Shown here piece after piece: positions 52,616 to 60,544 of a DNA stretch of 64,000 bases. The translations under genes were made by a program, and so were the position numbers. The stretch's first letter is position 1, and each line of letters starts with the position of its first letter. A model generated the notes under the pieces. That model ran no database searches. It saw only the letters and a list, made by a program, of their open reading frames with translations, and was not told where the DNA came from. Source of the DNA: Pseudomonas sp. ANT_J12 (lineage in GTDB: Bacteria > Pseudomonadota > Gammaproteobacteria > Pseudomonadales > Pseudomonadaceae); NCBI RefSeq assembly GCF_008370045.1, contig NZ_VOBN01000008.1, positions 1 to 64,000 on the forward strand, in the 5' to 3' direction.

Positions 52616-52936
52616 TCATTTACGCGCCAATTTGTAGCGCACGCAGTCCTCATAAAAACTCTTGCGGATCGCTTCCGGCTTGAACCGCGACTTGCTGTCG
52701 TAGGTTTGCTCGGTAATGCCCATGGCCATCATGTGCATCCACGGTTTGTTGAACTTGTAGACCTGGATCTTCTGGCGGGCGGCATACAGCGAAACACCTT
52801 GCAGTTTCAGCTCCTGAGCCCTGGCCGCCGTCCCCGCGCCCCAGCTGCACATGTACCGATCATTGGGCTTCAGCTCTTTGGCCTCGACCGCGACGGCAAC
52901 GCTCGCCAGGGCCAGCGAGATCACTAGATTGCGCAA
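52616..52936 (-). CDS. small exported protein, unknown
   Basis: About 106 residues. The signal peptide RNLVISLALASVAVAVEA supports a TTG start at 52936 with TAGGTGA upstream; the longer frame from 53005 has a basic non-signal extension. The mature part has two cysteines (MCSWGAGTAARAQ, YEDCVRYK) and a VYKFNKPWMHMMAMGI segment. No family recognised. Confidence 0.6.
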   Translation of the reverse strand: MRNLVISLALASVAVAVEAKELKPNDRYMCSWGAGTAARAQELKLQGVSLYAARQKIQVYKFNKPWMHMMAMGITEQTYDSKSRFKPEAIRKSFYEDCVRYKLARK

Positions 52937-53099
52937 TTGAATGTCACCTAACCATCTGAAAGTGCGGCGATTCTGGCGATTAGTCGAGGGTTTGGGGGCC
53001 AGCAAAATGCCTTATCTGCCAATGCCAAATCCGTACCCTCGCCTACACTTGCTTCCCGTGCATGGATGACTCCAATAACGGTCGACAAATGAGGCCCCG

Positions 53100-54035
53100 A
53101 TGACAAAAACAAAAACACTGATTGGGCTAATGGCCATGTTGCCGGCAATCACCGTGCAAGCGGATGACGGTGGCATCAGTTTCTGGCTGCCCGGCCAGTT
53201 CGGTGCACTGGCGGCGGCACCGACCGAGCCGGGCTGGAGCATGCCGCTGATTTACTACCATGTCAGCGCCAGCGAGGGCGGGAGCAAGCCATTTCCACGG
53301 GGCGGCCGCACCACCGTGGGGCTGGATGCGAAAGCCGATTTGCTGTTCGCCAGCCCCACCTACACCTTCGCCGAACCGCTGCTGGGTGCCCAAGCGGCGG
53401 TGTCGATGGTCGCCGCCGTGGGCCGGTCCGAGGCCAGTGTCGATGCCACGTGACTGGCCCGCGCGGGCGGACCTTTTCCGGGGGGCACGGACGATAGCCT
53501 CAAGGGCGCGAGTGACCTTTATCTGCTGGGCACGTTGAAGTGGAACCACGGCGTGCACAATTTCATGGCGTACAGCATGGGCAACCTTCCCGTCGGCGCC
53601 TACGACCCGGATCGGCTGGTCAATACCGGGCTGGGCCATGCCTCGATGGATGCGGGGGGCGGCTACACCTACTTCGACAAAACCAACGAGTTTTCCGCCG
53701 TGGCAGGCATGACTTACAACTGGGAAAACACCGATATCGATTACAAAAACGGCATCGACGCCCACCTCGACTTGAGCGCTTCGCACTTCATCACCAGCCA
53801 GACCCACCTGGGCGTGGTCGGCTACGTTTACCACCAGGTCACGGGGGACAGCGGCAGTGGCGCCACCCAGGGTGACTTCAAATCCAAGGTCAGTGCGGTC
53901 GGGCCACAGGCCGGGCATTTCTTCAAGGTTGGCAAAGCGCTGTGGTACGCCAATCTCAAGGGTTATTACGAGTTCGATGCCGAGAACCGTGCCGAGGGCT
54001 AGAACACCTGGGTGACGTTGGTGGTGCCGCTATAG
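53100..54035 (+). pseudogene. outer-membrane SphA/phenol-degradation-type porin, two nonsense mutations
   Basis: The frame starts with a signal peptide (MTKTKTLIGLMAMLPAITVQ, then A) and GGISFWLPGQFGALAA, the N-terminus of PF13557-type outer-membrane proteins linked to aromatic uptake. The same frame holds a TGA at 53451-53453 and, after a continuous beta-strand-rich stretch (LGTLKWNHGVHNFMAYSMGN, GGGYTYFDKT), a TAG at 54000-54002. Beyond it NTWVTLVVPL and a final TAG complete the C-terminal strand. The TAG most likely replaces TGG (Trp). Both stops are in frame with no indel, so the gene was lost by point mutations and is recent. Confidence 0.82.
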
Positions 54036-54080
54036 GGGCGGTGGCTCGGGGCTGATCGTCGAATTGGGTGGTGGCTGACA

Positions 54081-54236
54081 GGGCCTTTTCGCGGGCAAGC
54101 CTTGCTCCTACAGGGATGGGTGGTGACACGCTCTCCCCCGTAGGAGCAAAGCTTGCTCGCGATGGCGGTTTCACATCCAGGATTGAGGGTGCCTGACGCA
54201 CCGCTTTCGCGAGCAAGCTTCGCTCCTACACAGGAT
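54081..54236. repeat. REP/REPIN cluster
   Basis: A lone right arm (GCGGGCAAGCCTTGCTCCTA) is followed by a full REPIN from 54139 (GTAGGAGCAAAGCTTGCTCG) to 54231 (GAGCAAGCTTCGCTCCTAC). It separates the broken porin gene from a convergent GNAT gene. Confidence 0.85.
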
Positions 54237-54263
54237 CTGCTCGCGACAAATTGCCCAACGGTT

Positions 54264-54785
54264 TCAGGTATTGGTCTTCAGCTTGTTCCAAAGACGCGTG
54301 GTCAACCGCGCGATGGCCGGCGGCAGGTCTTCGACGGTGAACAGTTTTTTCAGGACCGTTTTCGGCGGGTAGATAGCCGGGGCTTGCTTCACGTCCGGGC
54401 TGACCCACTCGTCCGCCGCCAGGTCCGGCGAGACGTCGAGGTAAACGCGGTCATGACCTTTTTCCATCGCCCGGGTTTTCACCGCCTCAACCAGCCGAGC
54501 GGCCACGCCAGAACCGCGTGCGGCGGGTTCAACCCACATGCCAATCAGGTTGAAGCGATTCGCCTGACTGACCCCGGCTCCGATCATGCCCACGGGTTGA
54601 TCGTCCTTGAGGGCCAGCCAGAATTGCGTTCCCGTGGACGAAGCGCGCTCTTTCCACTGGTCGTCCGTGTAATTGGCCGCCGTTTGGTAACTCACGCCAA
54701 ACGCTGTCGGCGCGTCCAACAGCGCGGCAAGACGGATTTGCTTCAATAGCCGCCAGTCCTTTGTTTCCGTCAGACGAATGTTCAT
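54264..54785 (-). CDS. GNAT-family N-acetyltransferase
   Basis: A 173-residue acetyltransferase: NIRLTETKDWRLLKQIRLAA, a central FWLALKDDQPVGMIGAG strand, then VEPAARGSGVAARLVEAV, the acetyl-CoA pyrophosphate-binding motif A (R-G-x-G-V-A). A VYLDVSPDL strand follows. ATG 54785 follows AAGGAAGG. The acceptor is unknown. Confidence 0.88.
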   Translation of the reverse strand: MNIRLTETKDWRLLKQIRLAALLDAPTAFGVSYQTAANYTDDQWKERASSTGTQFWLALKDDQPVGMIGAGVSQANRFNLIGMWVEPAARGSGVAARLVEAVKTRAMEKGHDRVYLDVSPDLAADEWVSPDVKQAPAIYPPKTVLKKLFTVEDLPPAIARLTTRLWNKLKTNT

Positions 54786-54861
54786 GACCTTCCTTGGTAA
54801 ATAGCGAAACCTCATCGTCCCCTAAGAATGATGAAGGGGAACATGAGGGGGCGCTGTGCCA

Positions 54862-54894
54862 CCACAACTTGAAGAAAATTTCCGAAGACCTTGC
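54862..54894. repeat. 33-bp sequence shared with 62359-62391
   Basis: The two stretches match at 31 of 33 positions. Read on the plus strand, both encode HNLKxISEDLA in frame, followed by different short tails that end in stops. They may be remnants of one gene family or an insertion footprint. Confidence 0.6.
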
Positions 54895-54999
54895 ATCAAA
54901 AAATTTGAACCGCTTTTGGACGCGCTCGCCTAATGATCAGCAGGTGGGTAATCCCACAGGCAATTTGCCAATACCAACAGACTCCGAGAGGTGGTCAAC

Positions 55000-55239
55000 G
55001 TGGCTAAAGACGAGAAGAAAAGCAAAGGTGAGTCTTCAAAAGCCAGCAAGGAATTGAAGGACAAAAAATCATCACCAGCAAAGAAATCAGCTGCGGCGTC
55101 GGCTCTTTCGAAATCTTCCGACAAGAAAGACAAGAAAAAAGATGCCGAACCAAAGAAATCTGCAAAAAAAGCTGATAGCAAGCCAGACAAGGCTAAGAAA
55201 TCAGAGAAGGCCGATAAGCCGGCGAAAAAGAAAAAGTGA
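55000..55239 (+). CDS. lysine-rich, histone-H1-like small protein
   Basis: A 79-residue, highly basic chain, AKDEKKSKGESSKASKEL, then blocks of KKS, PAKK, KKADSK and a final PAKKKK. It has almost no hydrophobic residues and is expected to be disordered. It resembles AlgP/AlgR3-type or H1-like tails that bind nucleic acid. GTG 55000 has GAGAGGTGG upstream; 54991 is an alternative. A GC-rich hairpin follows the stop. Function is inferred from composition only. Confidence 0.65.
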   Translation: MAKDEKKSKGESSKASKELKDKKSSPAKKSAAASALSKSSDKKDKKKDAEPKKSAKKADSKPDKAKKSEKADKPAKKKK

Positions 55240-55251
55240 CATCTGCTATCT

Positions 55252-55272
55252 GCTAGGGCTTTACGCCCTAGC
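55252..55272. terminator. hairpin after the lysine-rich protein gene
   Basis: GCTAGGGC and GCCCTAGC pair around TTTAC. No strong T-tract, but the position 13 bp after the stop supports termination. Confidence 0.55.
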
Positions 55273-55303
55273 TTCCTAATGCCGTGTTGCGGCTGTCGGC
55301 GAT

Positions 55304-55924
55304 TCAGCCGATATCGACGTTCAAGGCGATGTCCCAAGTGCCGGCGCCGTTTTTCGCCAGGCCGATCATCATCAGGCCGAGCGCCTCGAGCGTCTGGGCC
55401 ATGTGCAGGCCACCGACATCCAACGGACGCAGCCCGAGACTTTCGATGAACGTCGAGACGCGCGCCTTGACCTGCGGATCGTCGGCCGCGATGAACGCGT
55501 CGAGGGGGCCTCCCTTGGCAAGGACGTGGCCGAAGAGGGTGTTGAATGCCTTCACGACATGCGCGCTGGCGGGAGCGACCTTGGCGATCTCTTGCGCACC
55601 CGAACTGCCGGCGGGAGAGACGAGGCCCGTGAGGTCCGGAGAGGCTGTGTTGGTGATGTCGATGATCACCTTGCCGTCGAGCGCGTCTCCGTACTCAGCC
55701 ACCACCGACGCCGCACCGGTGTATGGCACGGCGAGGATGACGATGTCGCCGGCCGGCGCAGCCCCATACGTCCCTGTGGTCGCTCCGGCCGCAAGCTTAT
55801 CGACCAGCGCCTGCGCCTTGGCGGGGTCACGGCTCATCACCTCAACGGCATGTCCAGCTCTGGCGGCACGACCGGCGATCGCCGCAGCCATGCCTCCTGA
55901 ACCGATAATGCTGATAGTGCTCAT
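55304..55924 (-). CDS. NAD(P)-binding F420-reductase-like oxidoreductase
   Basis: A 206-residue Rossmann protein. It has SIIGSGGMAAAIAGRAARAG, a VEVMSRDPAKA strand, DIVILAVPYTGAASVVAEYG, VIIDITNTASPDL and HVVKAFNTLFGHVLAKGG. This is the NpdG/F420:NADP reductase-like fold also found in bacteria without F420, where the substrate is unknown. It lies 76 bp after the broken SDR-like gene on the same strand and probably shares its HxlR-controlled promoter. Confidence 0.8.
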   Translation of the reverse strand: MSTISIIGSGGMAAAIAGRAARAGHAVEVMSRDPAKAQALVDKLAAGATTGTYGAAPAGDIVILAVPYTGAASVVAEYGDALDGKVIIDITNTASPDLTGLVSPAGSSGAQEIAKVAPASAHVVKAFNTLFGHVLAKGGPLDAFIAADDPQVKARVSTFIESLGLRPLDVGGLHMAQTLEALGLMMIGLAKNGAGTWDIALNVDIG

Positions 55925-56000
55925 GTGCAGTCTCCTCGTGAATTAGGGTATTGCTCATTGATGTCCGCCGGGCCAGTTGCGACCCGGCAGCCTGCCGAAC

Positions 56001-56939
56001 TCAACCGGCCGGGAAGTAATGGCCGTTGTCGAGGTCCTCGAGCAGGCCGGGCTGAACAGGCTCCCAGCCGAGGGTCTGGCGGGTGATGAGGTTGGACGCC
56101 GGGAGGTTCAGCGTGACCAGATTCGCGAGGAATCCAAAGTATCCCGGCAGCATCAGTACGTCCGCGGGAATGCTCACGGCCGGCACGCCCAGTCGGCTAC
56201 CAATGGCCTCGGCGATCTCGCGGAACCGGAAGCCCTCACTCTCGACCCCGTGCCAATATTTGCCAGCCTCACTCTTCTCCAGCGCCAGGCGGAACAAGAC
56301 GGCGAGGTCACGGGCGTGCACGGCCGGCCACAGGTTCGCGCCTTCTCCCGGATAACCGATGACGCCCTTTTCCTTCGCCAGCCCGATCAACAATGGAAGG
56401 AAGGCGACGTCGGTCGTGCTGTGCGCAATCGTAGGAATTCGCACGATCGCCGACCGCACGCCCCGCTCAGCCAGGCCGATCACGGTGGTTTCGACGATGT
56501 TGCGAACCCGCAAGGTCCCCTTGTACGCATCGCCGCCGGGAAGTGATGGGTCTTCCTCGGTGGCGGGTCGGCCCAGGTTTTCCTACCCAGGCGCGCCGAT
56601 GCTCCCCGAGACGATCAGCGGCTTGCCGCTTCCAGCCAGTGCCTCGCCATAGGCGAGCATGATTTGGAGTTCCGCAGCGGCGACGGCGTCGATCCCGCCA
56701 GTGGGCAGCAGGTCTTGCCGGTGCGCGACGTGGATAACGCCGTCGGCGTCCGCCGCCGCAGCCTTGAGCCCCTCGAGGTCGGAAATATCCCCGCGACGCA
56801 CCTTGGCGCCGAGTGCGATCAGCGCAGCCGCGGACTTGTCGGACCGGGCCAGGCCGGTGACTTCGTGGCCGGCGGCGATGAGCTCGGGGATGATGTAAGA
56901 ACCGATATGGCCGGTTCCGCCAGTGACTAAAACGTGCAT
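56001..56939 (-). pseudogene. NAD(P)-dependent epimerase/SDR-like reductase with an in-frame amber codon
   Basis: Residues MHVLVTGGTGHIGSYIIPEL (Gly-rich NAD site) to IVSGSIGAPG are followed by TAG at 56583-56585. The same frame then continues without a gap (ENLGRPATEEDPSLPGGDA, RVRNIVETTVIGLAERG, GYPGEGANLWPAVHARDLA) to a natural stop at 56001. The product without the stop would be 312 residues, normal for the extended SDR family. It is a single nonsense mutation: a recent pseudogene, or a read-through case if amber suppression occurs. It is divergent from the HxlR gene, sharing the operator region 57040-57087. Confidence 0.8.
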
Positions 56940-57039
56940 GTTACGACTCCATATGCGTGATGTGATGCGAGAAGTGGTTCACCGGGAACGCTCAGCCGAG
57001 ATGGCACTCATTCAACGTACGATCCATGCTGGTCGCTTT

Positions 57040-57087
57040 ACTTGCAAAACGCAAGTGATCTGCCGGGTTTACTTGCGACATGCAAGC
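57040..57087. promoter_or_regulatory. tandem HxlR operator sites
   Basis: ACTTGC-N5-GCAAGT (57040-57056) is perfect. ACTTGC-N5-GCAAGC (57071-57087) has one mismatch. Centres are 31 bp apart (about three helical turns), and the second ends 17 bp before the HxlR start. This arrangement is typical of an autoregulated divergent promoter. Confidence 0.75.
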
Positions 57088-57104
57088 AATGCTAAGATCC
57101 CGCC

Positions 57105-57557
57105 ATGAAGACAACTCTTAAAGAAGACTTTCGATCCCACTGCGCGGTGAACTACGGCGTGGAGATTTTCGGCGACCGATGGTCGCTCTTGATCATTCGC
57201 GACATCGTTTTTGTAGGAAAGAAAACGTATGGCGATTTCTTGAAATCGGAAGAGGGAATCGCGACCAATGTCCTTGCTTCCCGACTGGCCTTTCTTGAGA
57301 AGCAAGGCGTTCTCGCGAAGGCGCCCAGCCCCGACGACAGGCGCAAGGACTTCTACACCTTGACCGAGAAGGGTCTGGACCTCATTCCTATTGTGATCAA
57401 CATTGTGCTCTGGAGCGCGAAGCATGATTCGGAGTCGTACGTGCGACGCCAGGAGGATCTGGTTGCTCGATTCAGTCAAAACCCCATGCAGGCGAGCGAG
57501 GAAGTGAAGGCGCTGGTCCGCAATGGCGGGTGCCTTTTTCCTGAGGGTGGGAGATGA
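57105..57557 (+). CDS. HxlR-family regulator
   Basis: A 150-residue winged-helix regulator. It has HCAVNYGVEIFGDRWSLLII (conserved Cys near the N-terminus), RDIVFVGKKTYGDFLKSEEG, IATNVLASRLAFLEKQGVL and RRKDFYTLTEKGLDL. HxlR proteins often respond to aldehydes or quinones through the N-terminal Cys. The divergent SDR/reductase pair is the likely target, through the palindromes at 57040-57087. Confidence 0.88.
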   Translation: MKTTLKEDFRSHCAVNYGVEIFGDRWSLLIIRDIVFVGKKTYGDFLKSEEGIATNVLASRLAFLEKQGVLAKAPSPDDRRKDFYTLTEKGLDLIPIVINIVLWSAKHDSESYVRRQEDLVARFSQNPMQASEEVKALVRNGGCLFPEGGR

Positions 57558-57617
57558 ACAAGGCGGCGAACGCGCCTTTTCACGGCGCGTAAATGAGTGG
57601 GTATCGGTCCTGATGAC

Positions 57618-58031
57618 TCAGGGCCTTGGGCTCGCGACCCTTTCTGAGGCCCGCGCCAATGCCTGGGTGTCGACATACTCGCGGATGTTCGCCAGCTGGC
57701 CATTGCGCACAGTGATGGCGAAGACAAAATAGTCCTCGAACGTCCGGTTCGTGGCTTTGACTTTCCCCGTCGCAAAGCCGACAACCAGAACCCGGTCGCC
57801 CTGCGCTACAAACTCGGGGGGCTCCATGGATGTTTCCAGTTCAGCGGATGCCTTCTGAAGCACGTCCGCCAATCCCACGTGCCCGCGGTATGTGCCGGCC
57901 AGCGGCCAATCCTCCCCCGGAATGATCCACTCGAAATCTTCGGCACACAACGCCAGCAGACGTTGCCTATCGCCGCCGCCCATTGCTGCAAAAAAGTCCT
58001 TCACAACCTGGATATTCTCTTGAATGCTCAT
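57618..58031 (-). CDS. SnoaL-like (NTF2-fold) protein
   Basis: A 137-residue alpha+beta-barrel protein: IQENIQVVKDFFAAMGGGDR, LCAEDFEWIIPGEDWPLAGT, GLADVLQKASAELETS, QGDRVLVVGFATGKVKATNR and EDYFVFAITVRNGQLANIRE. This is the SnoaL/ketosteroid-isomerase-like fold. The DV-F-E-W and REYVD positions match putative small-molecule isomerases or scaffolds. ATG 58031 follows GGAGACG. It is the last gene of the second HxlR-linked block. Confidence 0.85.
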   Translation of the reverse strand: MSIQENIQVVKDFFAAMGGGDRQRLLALCAEDFEWIIPGEDWPLAGTYRGHVGLADVLQKASAELETSMEPPEFVAQGDRVLVVGFATGKVKATNRTFEDYFVFAITVRNGQLANIREYVDTQALARASERVASPRP

Positions 58032-58078
58032 AAAGACGTCTCCATTGCGCTTGCATCGGATTGCGTGGTGGCGGTCAT

Positions 58079-58510
58079 TCAGCCGGGGACGAGGCCAAGT
58101 TGTTGCTGCATCGCGGAAGCCTCGTTGTAGCAATGGAAAGAAATGACCTTCCCGCCTTCGAGGTGAAAAACATCGCATGACGGAACATCTATCTTCTTGC
58201 CCGTGGGAGCCAGCGTCCCTGAAGGAAGAGGCAGATCACCTTTGTGCGTGCCGCGAATCGCGAGTTCGACAACGACGACGTCTCCCGCAACATGGATGTT
58301 AAATATCTCACGGTGAACATCGGGGAACGCACTGACCATACCCGCGATAGACTCACCAATGGCCTTCCCGCGAAACTTCATGCCGGATGCCATATCCCAC
58401 ATGTACCCTTCCTCAGAGAACATGGAAACAAACTTCTCGATATCCGTTCCTTGCCCTTCCGCGGCGGCGCAGAGCTCTCTGACTATTTTTTCATTATCAA
58501 GCATCATCAT
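58079..58510 (-). CDS. SnoaL-like (NTF2-fold) protein
   Basis: A 143-residue protein: VRELCAAAEGQGTDIEKFVS, MFSEEGYMWDMASGMKFRGK, HREIFNIHVAGDVVVVELAI, GTLAPTGKKIDVPSCDVFHL and GGKVISFHCYNEASAMQQQ. It is a second NTF2-fold protein, only weakly similar to its downstream neighbour. AGGAGAGG precedes the start. The two may act on related small molecules; the reaction is unknown. Confidence 0.85.
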   Translation of the reverse strand: MMMLDNEKIVRELCAAAEGQGTDIEKFVSMFSEEGYMWDMASGMKFRGKAIGESIAGMVSAFPDVHREIFNIHVAGDVVVVELAIRGTHKGDLPLPSGTLAPTGKKIDVPSCDVFHLEGGKVISFHCYNEASAMQQQLGLVPG

Positions 58511-58536
58511 TCCTCTCCTTCATTATTGAGTACTGA

Positions 58537-58561
58537 CCTGGCCACATAAGTGGTGGCCAGG
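58537..58561. terminator. perfect hairpin between the reductase-like and SnoaL-like genes
   Basis: CCTGGCCAC and GTGGCCAGG enclose a 7-nt loop. No T-tract follows on the minus strand, so an mRNA-processing or attenuation site is as likely as a terminator. Confidence 0.5.
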
Positions 58562-58591
58562 ACCGCCCTCAACATTTGCGATCGAGATTTA

Positions 58592-59191
58592 TCAGTCGAA
58601 CTTGACCAAGTCCTTGAAGATCAGTTGACCCCAGGTATTTCCGCGCGCCTGCACCAGCAGCCCACCTTCCGAAAGCCCACCCAGCTTGATCGGCGAGAAA
58701 CCGAGATTTTCTGCAATCGCCCCCACTTGCGCTGCGGCGCCGTCATCGTCGCTGGCCAGGAACACGACTCTCCTGCCACCCTTTACGGCCGGATCCTGGC
58801 CAAGGACGGCGGCGCCCAAATGGTTGAAGCCCTTGACCAGTCGTCCACCCGTAAAAGCCTGCGCGACGACTCGGGAAGAAGGCTCTCCTCCCAGTTCTTC
58901 AGGGGACACGCCGTAGGCATTGGTCACATCGATGATGGTCTTCCCCTTCCAGCTCGGCAGCACCTTCGCGACGTCCGGGTGCGACTCGAAACGAACAGCC
59001 AGAAAAATGATGTCCGCCTTGACCGCGTCCGCCAGTGTTTTGGCAATGATTTGGGGGCCGATCGCGGCAGCGGCAGCGGCAAAGCTTTCCGGTTCACGCG
59101 TGGTTGCCACGGCTACTTCGATGCCATTGCGGGCAAACGCCTTGGCCAGGGCCTGGCCGATATTGCCGAAGCCGATAATTGCGTAGCTCAT
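58592..59191 (-). CDS. NAD(P)-binding F420-reductase-like oxidoreductase
   Basis: A 199-residue protein: YAIIGFGNIGQALAKAFARN (dinucleotide site), VATTREPESFAAAAAAIGPQ, ADIIFLAVRFESHPDVAKVL, KTIIDVTNAYGVSPEELGGE and VVAQAFTGGRLVKGFNHLGA. It has the same fold as the protein at 55304-55924 but is clearly a different subgroup. It follows the SDR gene in the same direction (70 bp), as part of the second HxlR-linked operon. Confidence 0.82.
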   Translation of the reverse strand: MSYAIIGFGNIGQALAKAFARNGIEVAVATTREPESFAAAAAAIGPQIIAKTLADAVKADIIFLAVRFESHPDVAKVLPSWKGKTIIDVTNAYGVSPEELGGEPSSRVVAQAFTGGRLVKGFNHLGAAVLGQDPAVKGGRRVVFLASDDDGAAAQVGAIAENLGFSPIKLGGLSEGGLLVQARGNTWGQLIFKDLVKFD

Positions 59192-59261
59192 ATATTCTCC
59201 TGAGGTTTATAGCGTTCTAAGGCGCTCCGAATCATCGAATGGAGCGCCTGGGCGTAGGGCG

Positions 59262-59996
59262 TCAGAGTTGCGCAAGACCGCCGTCAACGGCGACTTCGCT
59301 GGCGGTCATGAAGCTGCTGTCCGGCGACGCGAGAAAGGCGGCCACGGCCCCGATCTCCGCCGGATCGGCCATGCGCTGAAGCGGCGTCATCGCGGCGTAG
59401 ATTTTCTGGCCCTCCTCGCCCAGCGCTTCCTTCGCGAGTTCGGTCGCCGTCGCCCCGGGCGACAGCACGTTTACCCGAATGCCGGTGCCCTTCAGGTCCT
59501 CGGCCCAGGTCCGCGCGAGGTTGCGCACTGCCGCCTTGCTCGCGCTGTAGGCGCTCATTCCCGGGGCGCCCGTGGTGCCGGCGCTCGAACCGGTCAGGAT
59601 GATCGAACCGCCTTTGCCCATCAGCGGCAGCGCCTTCTGGACGGTGAAAATCGTCCCCTTCACGTTGGTGTCGAAGGTTTCGTCAATGTGCTCGGCGGTG
59701 ATCTGGCCGAGCGCAAGCTGGCTTCCCGCCCCGGCGTTGGCGAAGACGATGTCGAGGGTTCCGCGCTCGGCCTTCACCGCCGCGTAGAGTCGGTCGAGGT
59801 CGGCCAGCTCGGACACCGAGCCCTTCACCGCACGGGCATTGGGCCCGAGTTCGGCGACAGCGGCATCGAGCGCTTCCTGCCGGCGGCCAAAGATGAAGAC
59901 AAAGGCGCCCTCCTCGATGAAGCGTTTTGCAGCGGCGCGGCCGATGCCGGTAGCGCCGCCAGTGATCACGGCGGTCTTTCCATTCAGTCTGGTCAT
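59262..59996 (-). CDS. short-chain dehydrogenase/reductase
   Basis: A 244-residue classical SDR. TGGATGIGR is the cofactor loop; FANAG, the catalytic Ser in ILTGSSAG and Y-x3-K in AYSASKAAVRNLAR follow. Arg in FGRRQEA suggests NADPH preference. The C-terminus ends with ASEVAVDGGLAQL. ATG 59996 follows AAGGATG. It is the first gene after the divergent HxlR gene and probably its main target. Confidence 0.92.
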   Translation of the reverse strand: MTRLNGKTAVITGGATGIGRAAAKRFIEEGAFVFIFGRRQEALDAAVAELGPNARAVKGSVSELADLDRLYAAVKAERGTLDIVFANAGAGSQLALGQITAEHIDETFDTNVKGTIFTVQKALPLMGKGGSIILTGSSAGTTGAPGMSAYSASKAAVRNLARTWAEDLKGTGIRVNVLSPGATATELAKEALGEEGQKIYAAMTPLQRMADPAEIGAVAAFLASPDSSFMTASEVAVDGGLAQL

Positions 59997-60067
59997 GTCG
60001 TGCATCCTTCGTTGGAGTTGTGCCAAGCAGGGAATTGCTTGCTTGAGACGAGGATGCAGCGCTGATA

Positions 60068-60095
60068 ACCTAAGGACAAGTATGCACCTTTAGGT
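60068..60095. promoter_or_regulatory. candidate operator of the second HxlR regulator
   Basis: ACCTAA-N16-TTAGGT forms perfect 6-bp arms between the SDR and HxlR genes. It ends 12 bp before the HxlR start codon. It is different from the ACTTGC sites of the first HxlR gene. Confidence 0.6.
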
Positions 60096-60107
60096 AAGTA
60101 TCAAAAA

Positions 60108-60470
60108 ATGACGACGACTTCTGAAATCTGTGGCACCGGTTGTGGGCTCAACGCCACGCTGCGCATCATCTCGGGCAAGTGGAAACCGCTGGTCCTGTTT
60201 TTCCTGCGCGACGGCCCGAAACGTTACGGCGAGCTCAAGCGTTTGATCCCGGGCGTCAGTGACAAGGTGCTGATCCAGCAATTGAAGGATCTGGAGGCCG
60301 ATCACGTACTGGTGCGGACCGACTACAAAGAAGTGCCGCCGCGCGTGGACTACGCGTTGACCCCGCTGGGTCGCAGCCTGGCTGACGCGATCATGCCGCT
60401 GTGCACCTGGGGAACCGAAAATGCGGCGCAAATGGCAAGCATCTTCGCCAAGCGCGACGCTTTGCCATAG
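60108..60470 (+). CDS. HxlR-family regulator
   Basis: A 120-residue HxlR protein. It has CGTGCGLNATLRIISGKWKP (two Cys in place of the usual one), LVLFFLRDGPKRYGELKRLI, PGVSDKVLIQQLKDLEADHV and EVPPRVDYALTPLGRSL. Only about 30 codons of coding-like sequence separate it from the M50-like gene, but no coupling is evident. Divergent from the SDR gene. Confidence 0.9.
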   Translation: MTTTSEICGTGCGLNATLRIISGKWKPLVLFFLRDGPKRYGELKRLIPGVSDKVLIQQLKDLEADHVLVRTDYKEVPPRVDYALTPLGRSLADAIMPLCTWGTENAAQMASIFAKRDALP

Positions 60471-60544
60471 CAGGATGCTGACTGTCGCAAGCGTCTGGAA
60501 AATCCGGAGCTATTGCGCCGGTTGCAAGCTCAAGGAGGGCTGTA

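Noticed and set aside
56001..56939. Annotating the two halves of the SDR-like gene as separate proteins
   Set aside because: Both halves are in the same frame and together form one family-length protein, so a nonsense mutation explains it better.
57569..57589. ACGCGCC/GGCGCGT inverted repeat between convergent HxlR and SnoaL genes
   Set aside because: The stem is short and lacks a T-tract; it may be chance in GC-rich DNA.
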